A stretch of 38,235 bases of DNA, taken from the NCBI GenBank assembly GCA_021851065.1, contig JAJZJQ010000013.1, forward strand, positions 1 to 38,235, read 5' to 3'. The position numbers and the translations under genes were made by a program. The notes beneath the pieces were generated by a model. That model did not search any database. It worked only from the letters and a program-made list of their open reading frames with translations, and was not told the origin of the DNA. Shown piece after piece: positions 1-7,967 of this stretch (the first letter of the stretch is position 1; the number at the start of each line of letters is the position of its first letter). Origin of the DNA: Microcaldota archaeon (GTDB taxonomy: Archaea > Micrarchaeota > Micrarchaeia > Micrarchaeales > CABMGC01).

Positions 1-2
1 AC

Positions 3-1472
3 CAGAACCTAGGCACACAGGCAACAGGGCTTGGCTACACAATAGACAACATAAGCAACCAGCCTGCGCAGCTGCTTACCGTGACCTCGCAGATACCTAA
101 CGCGTTCAGCTACGCCGGCCAGCAGAGCAGCAGCGTCCAGTACGACCTGACGCCTTATGCGGTCAGCACAGTTGCTAACGCAGTGACGCCTGGAGGTCTA
201 GGGGCAACTTCTACGCCGATAAACGTGATAATTTATTCGACGATAGGAGAGGGCAACATAATAAACCCTAACAACCCTCTGACTGTAACCATCAAGGGCT
301 ACAGGACAAGCACATCTGCGTCTGCGACAACAACTCCGGTGCAGGTTGCAACACTTGGCGGCGCAAGCGGATCGTCAAACACGCTGTCACTGCCAAACCA
401 GTACTACAACATAACTAACATCTATCTAAGCCGCGCCCTGCCGTACATAACGGTAAACGTGGTGGGCGGAGATGTTGCTAGCAGTACTGCGAACACACTG
501 GCCCAGCTGACGACGTTGTCAACGCCTGCGTTCCTCTACAGCGTGCCTAACCAGAACTATCTGGACGTTGAGGTTGCTACGGGTGCAAACGCGCTCACAT
601 ACAACCAGCAGAACGGGCAGGCAGCATACCAGGGAGGATTCCAGGTGCACACCGTGGCCCCGGGCGTAGGAACAAACTCAAACCACGAGTACTTCACGTA
701 CAATGTGATTGAGTACGACGTTCCAGGCTCGACAACATGGACTGACGCCCTCGCATTCGGGATCTACAATAGCACCACAGCAGGCGCGCAGAACTTCCAG
801 TTCCAGCTAAACGAGTCATCGACTGGAACCAAGAACAATGTGACATACACGTCGTCACAGGGAGGCAGCGTGCAGGTGCCTAAGGGATTCGTTACGGAGC
901 GCGGCAGCAGTGTTGCCTCGATAAACCCAGGAAGCCTGACCTTCAACCTTGCAAAGGCTGTTGACACACTACAGTTCGTAGTGACGCCATACACGACCTC
1001 GCTTGGAAATGCGACAACGCAGAAGACCGTAGGCCCAGTGGGTGTAGGACAGGCAGTGCCGGGATACGCTAACCTGACTGTGTACAACGTATCCGCAACG
1101 TGCGGCGGAGTCAGCGCAAGCAGCTCTGAGTGCAACATCACAGGACTTGCAAACGTGACTGCAACGCCTTCAGTGAGCCAGGCAGTAGTGCCTGTAGCGC
1201 TGAACACAGCGACAACGCCTCTTGCGGTGCTTGACACCAACGCAAACAGCGCTGCGACGCTGATAGTTGTAGGCAGCAAGTACGTGAACTCTGTTGCAGG
1301 ACAGATCTTCGCGCAGAACCCAGCGCTGAACTCAAGCTTCGGCCAGGGATCCGTGATAGTGCAGGCATACGGCACCAACAGGATCCTCGTAGCTGGATAC
1401 AGCGCTAACGAGACAGTCCAGGCAGGCAACCAGTTCATAAACGACCTGCTGACTGCTGCAAGCACAGCGTAA
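3..1472 (+). CDS. S-layer protein, C-terminal part (5' end outside window)
   Basis: The reading frame is open from the window edge, so this is the C-terminal ~490 residues of a larger gene. A GTG at 81 is in frame but is not needed as a start. The product is rich in Thr, Asn, Ser and Ala with beta-strand-like hydrophobic alternation, several N-x-S/T sequons, no membrane segment and few Lys/Arg, as expected for an extracellular lattice protein. The last ~75 residues (LIVVGSKYVNSVAG, then ILVAGYSANETVQAG) resemble the C-terminal domain of methanogen-type archaeal S-layer proteins, which carry a similar 'VGGP.vN' and 'vaG.s...T..A' pattern. It probably forms the paracrystalline cell envelope and would be the main acceptor of any N-glycan made by the sulfosugar genes further on. 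A hairpin and T-run follow the stop codon. Family is assigned by motif memory, not by search. Confidence 0.8.
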   Translation, partial: QNLGTQATGLGYTIDNISNQPAQLLTVTSQIPNAFSYAGQQSSSVQYDLTPYAVSTVANAVTPGGLGATSTPINVIIYSTIGEGNIINPNNPLTVTIKGYRTSTSASATTTPVQVATLGGASGSSNTLSLPNQYYNITNIYLSRALPYITVNVVGGDVASSTANTLAQLTTLSTPAFLYSVPNQNYLDVEVATGANALTYNQQNGQAAYQGGFQVHTVAPGVGTNSNHEYFTYNVIEYDVPGSTTWTDALAFGIYNSTTAGAQNFQFQLNESSTGTKNNVTYTSSQGGSVQVPKGFVTERGSSVASINPGSLTFNLAKAVDTLQFVVTPYTTSLGNATTQKTVGPVGVGQAVPGYANLTVYNVSATCGGVSASSSECNITGLANVTATPSVSQAVVPVALNTATTPLAVLDTNANSAATLIVVGSKYVNSVAGQIFAQNPALNSSFGQGSVIVQAYGTNRILVAGYSANETVQAGNQFINDLLTAASTA

Positions 1473-1493
1473 AGCGGCGCCTGAGTTTGGATC

Positions 1494-1531
1494 GTGAAGC
1501 CATGCGGCTTCACCTTCCTTTTTTATTTTTA
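1494..1531 (+). terminator. Hairpin plus T-tract terminator after the S-layer gene
   Basis: GTGAAGCC (1494-1501) pairs perfectly with GGCTTCAC (1506-1513) around the 4-nt loop ATGC. A run with about 14 T in 18 bases follows directly (1514-1531). The site lies 22 bp after the S-layer stop and is well placed to end a very highly expressed transcript. Confidence 0.75.
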
Positions 1532-1679
1532 TCTCTTCCTTTCTTTCCATTTTTAATCTAATCAACCCTTCAGCTTTAGCAAGGTTCCCTATGCCTATGC
1601 CGTATTTCAGCTGCCAGTATCCCGGATATTATCGTTTCCATCATAAATCTCCATGCAAAATGCAAAATACAGGGAAATG

Positions 1680-1687
1680 TTTATAAG
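1680..1687 (+). promoter_or_regulatory. TATA box for the 1717 membrane protein gene
   Basis: TTTATAAG sits 33 bp (box centre) before the ATG at 1717 and only 15 bp before the ATG at 1699. With archaeal initiation ~25 bp after the box centre, the transcript would start near 1708. This excludes 1699 and supports 1717 as a leaderless-type start. Confidence 0.6.
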
Positions 1688-1716
1688 CTCTAGCGGCGAT
1701 GGATAACACGATAGGA

Positions 1717-3795
1717 ATGCGACCGATCCTATACCTAACCATGCTTCTGTTTTCAGCTGCCATCGGAATCTCCTTTGCATCGCAGCCAAGCCAATTCCTA
1801 GCAGGGCAGTTCCTGGAAAACTACAATATATCGCAGTCAATGATAAACGCCCTCACATACACCAACATAACCTACTCAGGACACACCTACATGCTGGCAT
1901 ATTACAAGTCGCAGCCGACATTCCTGATAAACACTAGCGCATCAACATACGAGCTTGTGACCGACCCAAATGCCATATCTGGCGTAATAAGCTCCACGAT
2001 CATAAATAACAGCCTTGCAAGCATAAACACGACGTTCCTCTCAAGCGCAATAAAGGCATACAACTCCACGGCATCAAGCAACCTTACTGACTGCTACCGC
2101 GAGACCGGGCTAAACAACGGCAACACATGCACCATTGCCAATTACTGCCAGTCATGCCTTACATCTCCCGTGTGCAGCGCTGCGCTTATAGGGAGCACAA
2201 GGCTGCACTCAGCAGGGCTTGGCTACGGCAGCGCCTTTGAGTACGGCATAATAAACTTCGAGAACAACTACACTGCGCTGAATAGCGACCTTTCTGCGTA
2301 TCTTTCAAACGTCTCGTCCCTAAGCCCTTCCAATCTGCACTCGAACCTAAACAACATAGCAGATGCCTTTGGCAGGTATTCTCTTGTGACGCAGACTATA
2401 GGAAACAATCCCATCTTCCCGCCTCCACAGGGCGCCGACTTCGCGCAGTGCACGGGCTACGGCGCCGCTGCTGGCAATGTGTCCTCCTCCGGCGGCCCAT
2501 GGTACTGCAATTCCGTAGGGCTGTGCAGCTCCCTTAACTACAACTATACGCTTCTTAGCAGGCTGCAGGGCTACATCAACGTGCTGGGCTCGCTGCCTGT
2601 CACCCAGCAGCAGGTAGCAAAGGCGGCTCAGAACATCAGCGCAAGTTCGCTTGAATATGCAGGCCCTGTGCTAAACAGCCAGAAGAAGGCCCAGTATGAA
2701 GGGGTGTTAAGCACAACTCTGCACGACTACAATGCCACCATATCCGGAGTCACTCTTCTGCTGTCAAGGCTAAGCAACGCCTCCTTCTCCGGCAATGTCA
2801 ACGCGCTTACGGCAAATTACACGCAGCTTTCAACCAATTATCTATCAGCAAACATAAGCTCGCTTAACAAGACGCTTGCCAGGGAATACTCCGCAGTGAA
2901 GTCACAGTACATTGAGCTAAATGCGACTTATTCGTCCCTGCTGAACCTGTCGCAGGCAAACACCCGCATGCTCCTTGAGATACAGTCGCAGTCGCCTTCG
3001 GGCGCAGCGCAGCTTAGTTTTGAGCAGGCGCAGTACAACGCCCAGCTCTCCTACCGCATAACCAACGCCAATGCCCTGAAGTCGAATCTGGCTGCTCTCA
3101 ACAGCCGCATAAGCTCATCGCAGCCGCTTCCAGACGTACCTGCATCCCTCTCAAGGGCCATAGACGCTCCGCTTGCCAGCATGCTTCTCTCCTCAGCCGG
3201 ATACTCGCAAGCAATACGCATGATTCCGCTATATGCCATAATTCCATCCGTGCTAATAGGCGCGGCATTCATCGTCCTTGTCTTCCTCTTCCACAGAAGC
3301 CTGAGCAAGCACAGGCGCATCGTGACGAGCAGAAGGACCAAGCGCAACTGGAGGATAGTATTCGGCATAGCCATAGGCATAGTCCTGGTATTTGTACTAG
3401 CCACCTATCTAGTGGCTTCATCTGCCAATTCAAGCGCTCCGTTGTCTGTTGCTGCAGGCGCGATAAAGTCCTCAGGCACAGTAGCCGTAGCCGTCAGCGG
3501 GCCATCCAATCCATATATAGCCTCCTGCGCCTCAAAGATACGCGCAGCGCTTGCACATGAGGGCAAGTCCATACTAAACGTCTCGATAAGCGGCAACACA
3601 TGCACAGTAGGCTCAAGCGTACAGACAACAGACTCATGCATGTCTTCCTATGCGTCGAAGAACATACCTGTAATAATCATATCAAACAGCACGCACAATG
3701 CAGTAACAGCATATTCGTACTACGGCACAGTGCTCTCCCAGAGCGGCACGCCGCAGTTCACGAGCGAGTGCCTAGCATACCTGCTTGTGAAGTGA
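1717..3795 (+). CDS. Large secreted/membrane surface protein, two-pass anchor
   Basis: No known family is recognised. The start at 1717 (second in-frame ATG) is preferred because it fits the TATA box and opens directly with a signal peptide (MRPILYLTMLLFSAAIG). The product is ~692 aa. It has a long Ser/Asn/Thr-rich ectodomain of ~490 residues with many N-x-S/T sequons, a Cys-rich patch near residues 135-155 and alpha-helical, probably coiled, stretches. A first membrane helix (AIIPSVLIGAAFIVLVFLF) is followed by a short basic cytosolic loop, a second helix (IVFGIAIGIVLVFVLATYLV), and an outward C-terminal domain of ~115 residues with paired Cys. That last domain resembles the ectodomain of the next gene product, which starts 4 bp downstream in the same operon. 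It is likely a cell-envelope component near the S-layer; function unknown. Confidence 0.7.
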   Translation: MRPILYLTMLLFSAAIGISFASQPSQFLAGQFLENYNISQSMINALTYTNITYSGHTYMLAYYKSQPTFLINTSASTYELVTDPNAISGVISSTIINNSLASINTTFLSSAIKAYNSTASSNLTDCYRETGLNNGNTCTIANYCQSCLTSPVCSAALIGSTRLHSAGLGYGSAFEYGIINFENNYTALNSDLSAYLSNVSSLSPSNLHSNLNNIADAFGRYSLVTQTIGNNPIFPPPQGADFAQCTGYGAAAGNVSSSGGPWYCNSVGLCSSLNYNYTLLSRLQGYINVLGSLPVTQQQVAKAAQNISASSLEYAGPVLNSQKKAQYEGVLSTTLHDYNATISGVTLLLSRLSNASFSGNVNALTANYTQLSTNYLSANISSLNKTLAREYSAVKSQYIELNATYSSLLNLSQANTRMLLEIQSQSPSGAAQLSFEQAQYNAQLSYRITNANALKSNLAALNSRISSSQPLPDVPASLSRAIDAPLASMLLSSAGYSQAIRMIPLYAIIPSVLIGAAFIVLVFLFHRSLSKHRRIVTSRRTKRNWRIVFGIAIGIVLVFVLATYLVASSANSSAPLSVAAGAIKSSGTVAVAVSGPSNPYIASCASKIRAALAHEGKSILNVSISGNTCTVGSSVQTTDSCMSSYASKNIPVIIISNSTHNAVTAYSYYGTVLSQSGTPQFTSECLAYLLVK

Positions 3796-3799
3796 TATC

Positions 3800-4414
3800 A
3801 TGCCAGAAGCAAATAGAAAGCGAAGCGCAGCAAAATCCTCAAAGCCCCAAGATGCGCAAGTACGCAGCGCTGCGACCAGCAAAAAGCAATCTGCCAGCGC
3901 TGCGGGCGCCAAGGCAGCCCAAAAAAGCGGCAAAGGCCCGAATATCCTTATAATAATAGCCATAATAGCTGCAGCTGCCATAATAGGCGTAATAATCATG
4001 GTGCCGCAGCTGCTTGGCTCCGTGCCTTTCTCCACTTTCAAATCAACGTTCCAGTCAGCGTCAAGGGTCAGCGTTGTCGCGACCTACGCGAACACCTCCC
4101 AGTACACCGCAGAGAGCCAGTGCTTCTCATCAATCATACAGGTGGTTGCCCACTCAAGGAAGGCATCAACTATAGACTTCTTCATAATAAACCAGGCAAA
4201 TGACACATGCACCTACTCATCCACGGGTCTTGGAGGATCCGTAACTCCGGTCACCGCAAACTCATCGCACTGCATATCAATAGCCGCGAGCGAGCCTGGC
4301 ATATTCCTGAACTACAGCGATTCAAACTACACCCGCGTTACTACTTCGCACCTATATGTCTACGCCAACGGCGCGTACATGGACCAGTGCCCAATAGCGG
4401 TAGAACTAAGCTGA
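3800..4414 (+). CDS. Single-pass membrane protein with Cys-containing ectodomain
   Basis: Unknown function, 204 aa. The first ~47 residues are Lys/Ala/Ser-rich and basic, so cytosolic. One strongly hydrophobic helix follows (ILIIIAIIAAAAIIGVIIMV, ~49-68) and then a ~130-residue external domain with four Cys and several N-x-S/T sites. Its spacing of strand, helix, then a Cys in an 'NDTCTYSS' context parallels the 'GNTCTVGSS' region at the C-terminus of the upstream protein, so the two may share a fold and interact. The gene begins 4 bp after the upstream stop, indicating co-translation. Its 3' end overlaps the convergent hjc gene by 9 bp. Confidence 0.7.
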   Translation: MPEANRKRSAAKSSKPQDAQVRSAATSKKQSASAAGAKAAQKSGKGPNILIIIAIIAAAAIIGVIIMVPQLLGSVPFSTFKSTFQSASRVSVVATYANTSQYTAESQCFSSIIQVVAHSRKASTIDFFIINQANDTCTYSSTGLGGSVTPVTANSSHCISIAASEPGIFLNYSDSNYTRVTTSHLYVYANGAYMDQCPIAVELS

Positions 4415-4873
4415 AGAGCCAAGGAGACTGGCCTTGTCAACGCCCTGAGGTGCAGCCTGCTGCGCTGCAGCAGTTTCCTTGATGCCTATGGCAAGTACCT
4501 GCTCTATGTCCCGGTTTATCTCCATTGCCCTCTTCATTGTCACGTTGTAATTGCGTTCTGCCATTGTAAATTCATCAGTCCTTATGAACAGCCATCCCCT
4601 CTTGCTGACCCTCCATGCAACAAACGTGGGCGATGCTGTGTTTCTCTCCCATACGAGCAGCTTATTGAATGATTCGGGGTCCAGGGAGAGGCTTGTGCGG
4701 TCCCAGGCCTTGCACTCGAAGGATATGCATATGCCGTCTTTAATGCAGATTATATCGGGCCCAAGCGAGCTCACCCCGCTGCCTGCAGAGCGCAGCACAG
4801 AGTAGCCCCTCTTATAGAAGATGCCAAGCAGCTCTCGCTCGCTTCTGGCTCCCTTCACATACCTTCTCACCAT
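4406..4873 (-). CDS. hjc: Holliday junction resolvase Hjc
   Basis: Archaeal Hjc is a dimeric structure-selective endonuclease that cuts four-way DNA junctions during recombination and fork repair. The product (155 aa) has the family layout. A basic N-terminus leads into 'KGARSERELLGIFYKRGY' with the first metal-binding Glu. It is followed by 'SAGSGVSSLGPDIICIKDG' with the metal-binding Asp, and 'ISFECKAWD' with the E-x-K catalytic pair. A longer frame upstream of 4873 exists, but its translation looks nothing like Hjc. The TATA box centred ~36 bp upstream of 4873 also fits this shorter start. The last ~45 residues extend past the nuclease core and are Ala/Gln-rich. Family length is usually 120-140 aa, so this is slightly long. 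Confidence 0.9.
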   Translation of the reverse strand: MVRRYVKGARSERELLGIFYKRGYSVLRSAGSGVSSLGPDIICIKDGICISFECKAWDRTSLSLDPESFNKLLVWERNTASPTFVAWRVSKRGWLFIRTDEFTMAERNYNVTMKRAMEINRDIEQVLAIGIKETAAAQQAAPQGVDKASLLGSSA

Positions 4874-4904
4874 CCGATCGCCTAGAAGATTAATGCATAA
4901 AACT

Positions 4905-4912
4905 ATTATAAA
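4905..4912 (-). promoter_or_regulatory. TATA box of hjc, possibly bidirectional
   Basis: On the minus strand GTTTATAAT-like bases lie ~36 bp before the hjc ATG at 4873. The same A/T block read on the plus strand (ATTATAAA) lies 24 bp before an ATG at 4933 that opens a 34-codon frame. Confidence 0.5.
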
Positions 4913-4932
4913 CGGGTAGTTCGGCGCAAATA

Positions 4933-5037
4933 ATGGCCATCGGAAGCCCACAGACTTCAGTAGTGGGGGATGTCACGCCAACCATGCTGCATCCGGGCCT
5001 AATCCAATGTGCCAATGTGCTAACCCAATATGCATAA
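4933..5037 (+). CDS. Possible leaderless 34-aa peptide (weak)
   Basis: A 34-codon frame starts at an ATG placed ~24 bp downstream of the plus-strand reading of the hjc TATA box. That is where a leaderless transcript would begin. The peptide begins MAIGSPQTSVVGDVTP and has no recognisable domain. Codon content alone cannot prove that a frame this short is translated. It may equally be the chance product of a noncoding transcript. Confidence 0.2.
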   Translation: MAIGSPQTSVVGDVTPTMLHPGLIQCANVLTQYA

Positions 5038-5174
5038 ATCCTGCCTAAGATGCATCTTCGCGCATTGTAAGACAATAGGATTATTAACCTTTTTGTCTAA
5101 TACTTTATTAGTAGAAATTGCTAAGTGTGGCTATGACAAATTATACTAATCCAGGCGCAAATTGCGTCGATAGA

Positions 5175-5247
5175 CGCCTGCTGCCTCTTGACACACCCAA
5201 AAGCTCGTTCTACTGAAGTGTAGACGTGTCAATAGAGCCGGCAGGCG
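5175..5247. other. Long imperfect hairpin upstream of dnaG (candidate structured RNA)
   Basis: The intergenic stretch 4874-5311 holds no convincing gene but contains a strong fold. CGCCTGC (5175-5181) pairs with GCAGGCG (5241-5247). Two more pairs, a C-C mismatch, CTC with GAG, a 2-nt bulge and TTGACAC (5188-5194) with GTGTCAA (5226-5232) follow. An apical TCTAC/GTAGA stem (5209-5224) caps it. The outer 7-bp stem and 73-nt span recall a tRNA acceptor, but there is no D arm, anticodon arm or T loop. A second hairpin GCGTC-GATA-GACGC (5164-5177) overlaps the left arm and could compete with it. It may be a small RNA, a dnaG leader element or a recombination relic. Confidence 0.45.
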
Positions 5248-5311
5248 AGAGTTATCTGGAATCATATCCTAGCTGCAGCTGTTTCTCACAAAATACGAAA
5301 TTGGTGGAATA

Positions 5312-6700
5312 ATGGCAAAGACATACCTTGAAATTGTAAAGTACATGGTAGAGGCGAAATTCACTATAGAGGGTGTAGTAGACAAGCCTGACATAATAGG
5401 CGCAGTTTTCGGCCAGACCGAAGGTCTTTTGGGAAGCGATCTCGATCTAAGGGAGCTGCAGAAGAACGGCAAGATAGGCCGAATAGAGATAGATGTGCAG
5501 CAATCCTCAAACAAGACGTTCGGCAAGCTGCACCTGCCTGCCTCTCTTGACCGCATAGAGACTTGCATACTTGCTGCGGCAGTGGAATCTGTGGACAGGG
5601 TTGGCCCTTATGAAGCAAACTTTGGGGTGGAGAAGGTTGAGGATACAAGGTCAGAGAAGAGGAGAAAGATACTTACAAGAGCCAAGGAACTGGTAAAGAA
5701 ACTCCTTGACACTGAGATACCTGACAGCAAGGAGATATCTGAGATGGTGCAGTCGGATGTGCGGGCCAGCGAGATAACCTCTTTTGGGCCGGAGCAGCTC
5801 GCAGCAGGGCCAGAGATAGCGTCCAGCGACGAGATCGTGATTGTTGAGGGAAGGGCCGATGTGCTAAATCTGCTGCGCAACGACATAGCAACTGCAATTG
5901 CCGTTGGCGGAGCAGCAAGCAACATACCCAAGACAATCATAGAACTTGCCGGGCAGAAGGACACCACCCTGTTCGTCGACGGAGACCGCGGCGGGGACAT
6001 GATTGCAAGATCCATACTAAACGTGGCCGAGGTAGACTACATAGCCAAGGCTCCTGATGGCAAGGAGGTCGAAGACCTGACCAGGAAGGAGATTATCAAG
6101 GCTCTCAGAACCAGGATACCTGTAGACCAGTACAAGGGGATAGGATCAGGGCCGCAAGGGGGCGGAAGATTCAGGAGGGAGTCGCAGCAAAGGCAGCAGC
6201 CCATCCAGCGCCAGGAGCATGTACAGAGGCCAGAGCCAAGGGCTCAGGCTACTGAGCCTGAAGTGCAGCGTGAGATGGCATCTGCACAGGAAAGGGAAAG
6301 CTCCACAACCGATCTGCCAAAGATAGACCAGAGGGCATACGAGTCGGCATCGGATCTCGGCAAGCCCGACGCAGAGGGATCGGCAAATCCTGTTCTTGAG
6401 GCCCAAGTGCTTGGCCAGGTATCCAGCGGCCTTGACGAGCTCTCAGGGACCTTAAGGAGCAGGCTATATGACAACTCAGGCAATGTGCAAAAGGAGGTGC
6501 CCATAAGGGAGCTACTATCTGAGATAGACTATGCAAAGGGCACTTATGCCATAGTGCTGGACGGAGTAATAACCCAAAGGCTCGTAGAACTTGCACTGCA
6601 AAAGAACATCAAGGCCATATACGGGGTAAGGGCCAATCCACTGACCCGCAAGTTCCACGACATAGTGCTATATACCAAGGAGCAGGGCAAACTGTCATAA
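5312..6700 (+). CDS. dnaG: DNA primase DnaG, archaeal type
   Basis: Archaeal DnaG is a Toprim-domain protein with primase activity that also associates with the exosome as an RNA-binding and poly(A)-biased subunit. The 462-aa product opens with the archaeal DnaG N-terminal region (KTYLEIVKYMVEAKFTIEG). The Toprim core follows: VIVEGRADV with catalytic Glu179, and FVDGDRGGDM with Asp223/Asp225/Asp229. Residues ~290-365 form a Gln/Arg/Glu-rich low-complexity linker, variable in this family. The C-terminal ~80 residues form a conserved-looking domain (ELLSEIDYAKGTYAIVLDG) typical of archaeal DnaG. The ATG lies after GGTGGAATA, a usable Shine-Dalgarno. A coiled-coil protein gene follows 47 bp downstream on the same strand. 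Confidence 0.95.
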   Translation: MAKTYLEIVKYMVEAKFTIEGVVDKPDIIGAVFGQTEGLLGSDLDLRELQKNGKIGRIEIDVQQSSNKTFGKLHLPASLDRIETCILAAAVESVDRVGPYEANFGVEKVEDTRSEKRRKILTRAKELVKKLLDTEIPDSKEISEMVQSDVRASEITSFGPEQLAAGPEIASSDEIVIVEGRADVLNLLRNDIATAIAVGGAASNIPKTIIELAGQKDTTLFVDGDRGGDMIARSILNVAEVDYIAKAPDGKEVEDLTRKEIIKALRTRIPVDQYKGIGSGPQGGGRFRRESQQRQQPIQRQEHVQRPEPRAQATEPEVQREMASAQERESSTTDLPKIDQRAYESASDLGKPDAEGSANPVLEAQVLGQVSSGLDELSGTLRSRLYDNSGNVQKEVPIRELLSEIDYAKGTYAIVLDGVITQRLVELALQKNIKAIYGVRANPLTRKFHDIVLYTKEQGKLS

Positions 6701-6747
6701 CTGCAGGACAGACTGCCCTGCACCCTGCTGCAGCTTAGGTGGCTGGC

Positions 6748-7962
6748 ATGTTTTTCGCAAAGAAGGAGGTTGAACAGGTAGATGCAGGTTCCCTGATGCA
6801 GCTCCTCGATTCTCTGTTCAGCAAGAGGATCGCGCATCTCGAGCCCAAGGCACGCGGGATAACCGAGCAGCTCATGGCCGCGAAGGAGGACTTCGTAAGA
6901 TCATGCGAGGAATTCGGCAGGATAGATCCAGAGCCGTATACTGAAGATCTATGGAACCCAAACATAAACTCAATAAAAAGCCAGAAATCTGCATATTCCC
7001 ACAATCTTAGGACTCTGGCACTGGACAGTGCAATAGATGTGTATGATTCAAAGAACGCGTATGAAAGGTACTCTGCAGTGCTCCACGCTGCTGATGCATT
7101 GACTGAGAGCGTGCTAAGGGCAAACGCCAACTTCAAGATAGTTCTGTATTGCTACTCTAACCATCTTGGCAGCTTCAAAAAATCCTTCTCATCCATAGAG
7201 CGGCTAAGGGGCACGCTACGTGCTGAACTTGACCGGAAGTCTTCAGACTACGAGGTCTATTCCAGGATCGGCACGAATATATCCAAGCTTGCCGCGCACG
7301 GCGAAGAGCTGGATGCGCTGCATAACAGCATCAAGGCTCTTGAGGAAAGCCGCAGCAGCGCTGGCAATGGGGATGCAGTAAGGTATGAGCGCGAGATTGC
7401 CGGCAAGGTAGCACAGAGAAGATCCGAGCTCTCAGAAACGGACGAGGAGATTACTAGGTCTATCCACGGCATAATAGCGCTAGTAACCCCTCTTGAGAAG
7501 GTAGCCCGCAGGTTCGATCACTACTCGCCCAGAAAAGAGCATATCTATGATTTCGTTTCAGATCCAATGCATGCCATTCACAGCAAGGGCGACTACGACA
7601 AGTTCGCAGAACTGCTTGCTGAGATGCGCAAGGCAGTAGAATCCGGGGCCATAGAAGCAAAGAACAAAGCGGAGACCCTGGAATACATCTTCGCAATAGA
7701 GCGCTCTGGCATATACTCCATGATGGAGAACATAGATTCCCTCAAGGCCAGCAAGTCTGTCAAGGAAGGCGAGATAAGGGAACTGGAGCGTACGCTGTAT
7801 GAGCTTAGCGAGGGCAGGAAAAGCGCAGAGCAGTCTGCGCGCGACATTCAGGACATGGGTTCAAGATCTAAGGATATCGAAAGATCCAGGCAGTCGCTCA
7901 AGGCCAGCATAGAAAAGGAGTTCAGCGAACAGTACGGCCGGCTCATATCGATAGCGCTGTAA
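6748..7962 (+). CDS. Coiled-coil protein of unknown function downstream of dnaG
   Basis: No family is recognised. The ATG at 6748 is chosen because AGGTGG lies 5-6 bp before it; an in-frame GTG at 6739 has no such site. The 404-aa product is highly charged and almost entirely alpha-helical, with long heptad-like stretches (ELDALHNSIKALEESRSS; EGEIRELERTLYELSEG). It has no signal peptide or membrane helix. The central region (ITRSIHGIIALVTPLEKVA) is more hydrophobic and could be a dimer or partner interface. It is probably co-transcribed with dnaG, which hints at a role near DNA or RNA processing, but that is inference. It ends 5 bp before the convergent thrS stop. Confidence 0.65.
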   Translation: MFFAKKEVEQVDAGSLMQLLDSLFSKRIAHLEPKARGITEQLMAAKEDFVRSCEEFGRIDPEPYTEDLWNPNINSIKSQKSAYSHNLRTLALDSAIDVYDSKNAYERYSAVLHAADALTESVLRANANFKIVLYCYSNHLGSFKKSFSSIERLRGTLRAELDRKSSDYEVYSRIGTNISKLAAHGEELDALHNSIKALEESRSSAGNGDAVRYEREIAGKVAQRRSELSETDEEITRSIHGIIALVTPLEKVARRFDHYSPRKEHIYDFVSDPMHAIHSKGDYDKFAELLAEMRKAVESGAIEAKNKAETLEYIFAIERSGIYSMMENIDSLKASKSVKEGEIRELERTLYELSEGRKSAEQSARDIQDMGSRSKDIERSRQSLKASIEKEFSEQYGRLISIAL

Positions 7963-7967
7963 TTCCA

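Noticed and set aside
764-1513. Long minus-strand frame opposite the S-layer gene
   Set aside because: It is the antisense shadow of a Thr/Ala-rich gene; the translation has no domain, and the terminator hairpin overlaps its start.
3600-3953. Plus-strand frame spanning the junction of the two surface protein genes
   Set aside because: It crosses two well-supported genes in another frame and has no recognisable content.
4207-4482. 91-codon frame overlapping the end of the 3800-4414 gene
   Set aside because: Out-of-frame shadow rich in Arg/His/Pro with no promoter.
5175-5247. tRNA gene suspected from the 7-bp outer stem and 73-nt span
   Set aside because: No D arm, anticodon arm or T loop; interior pairs into one long hairpin.
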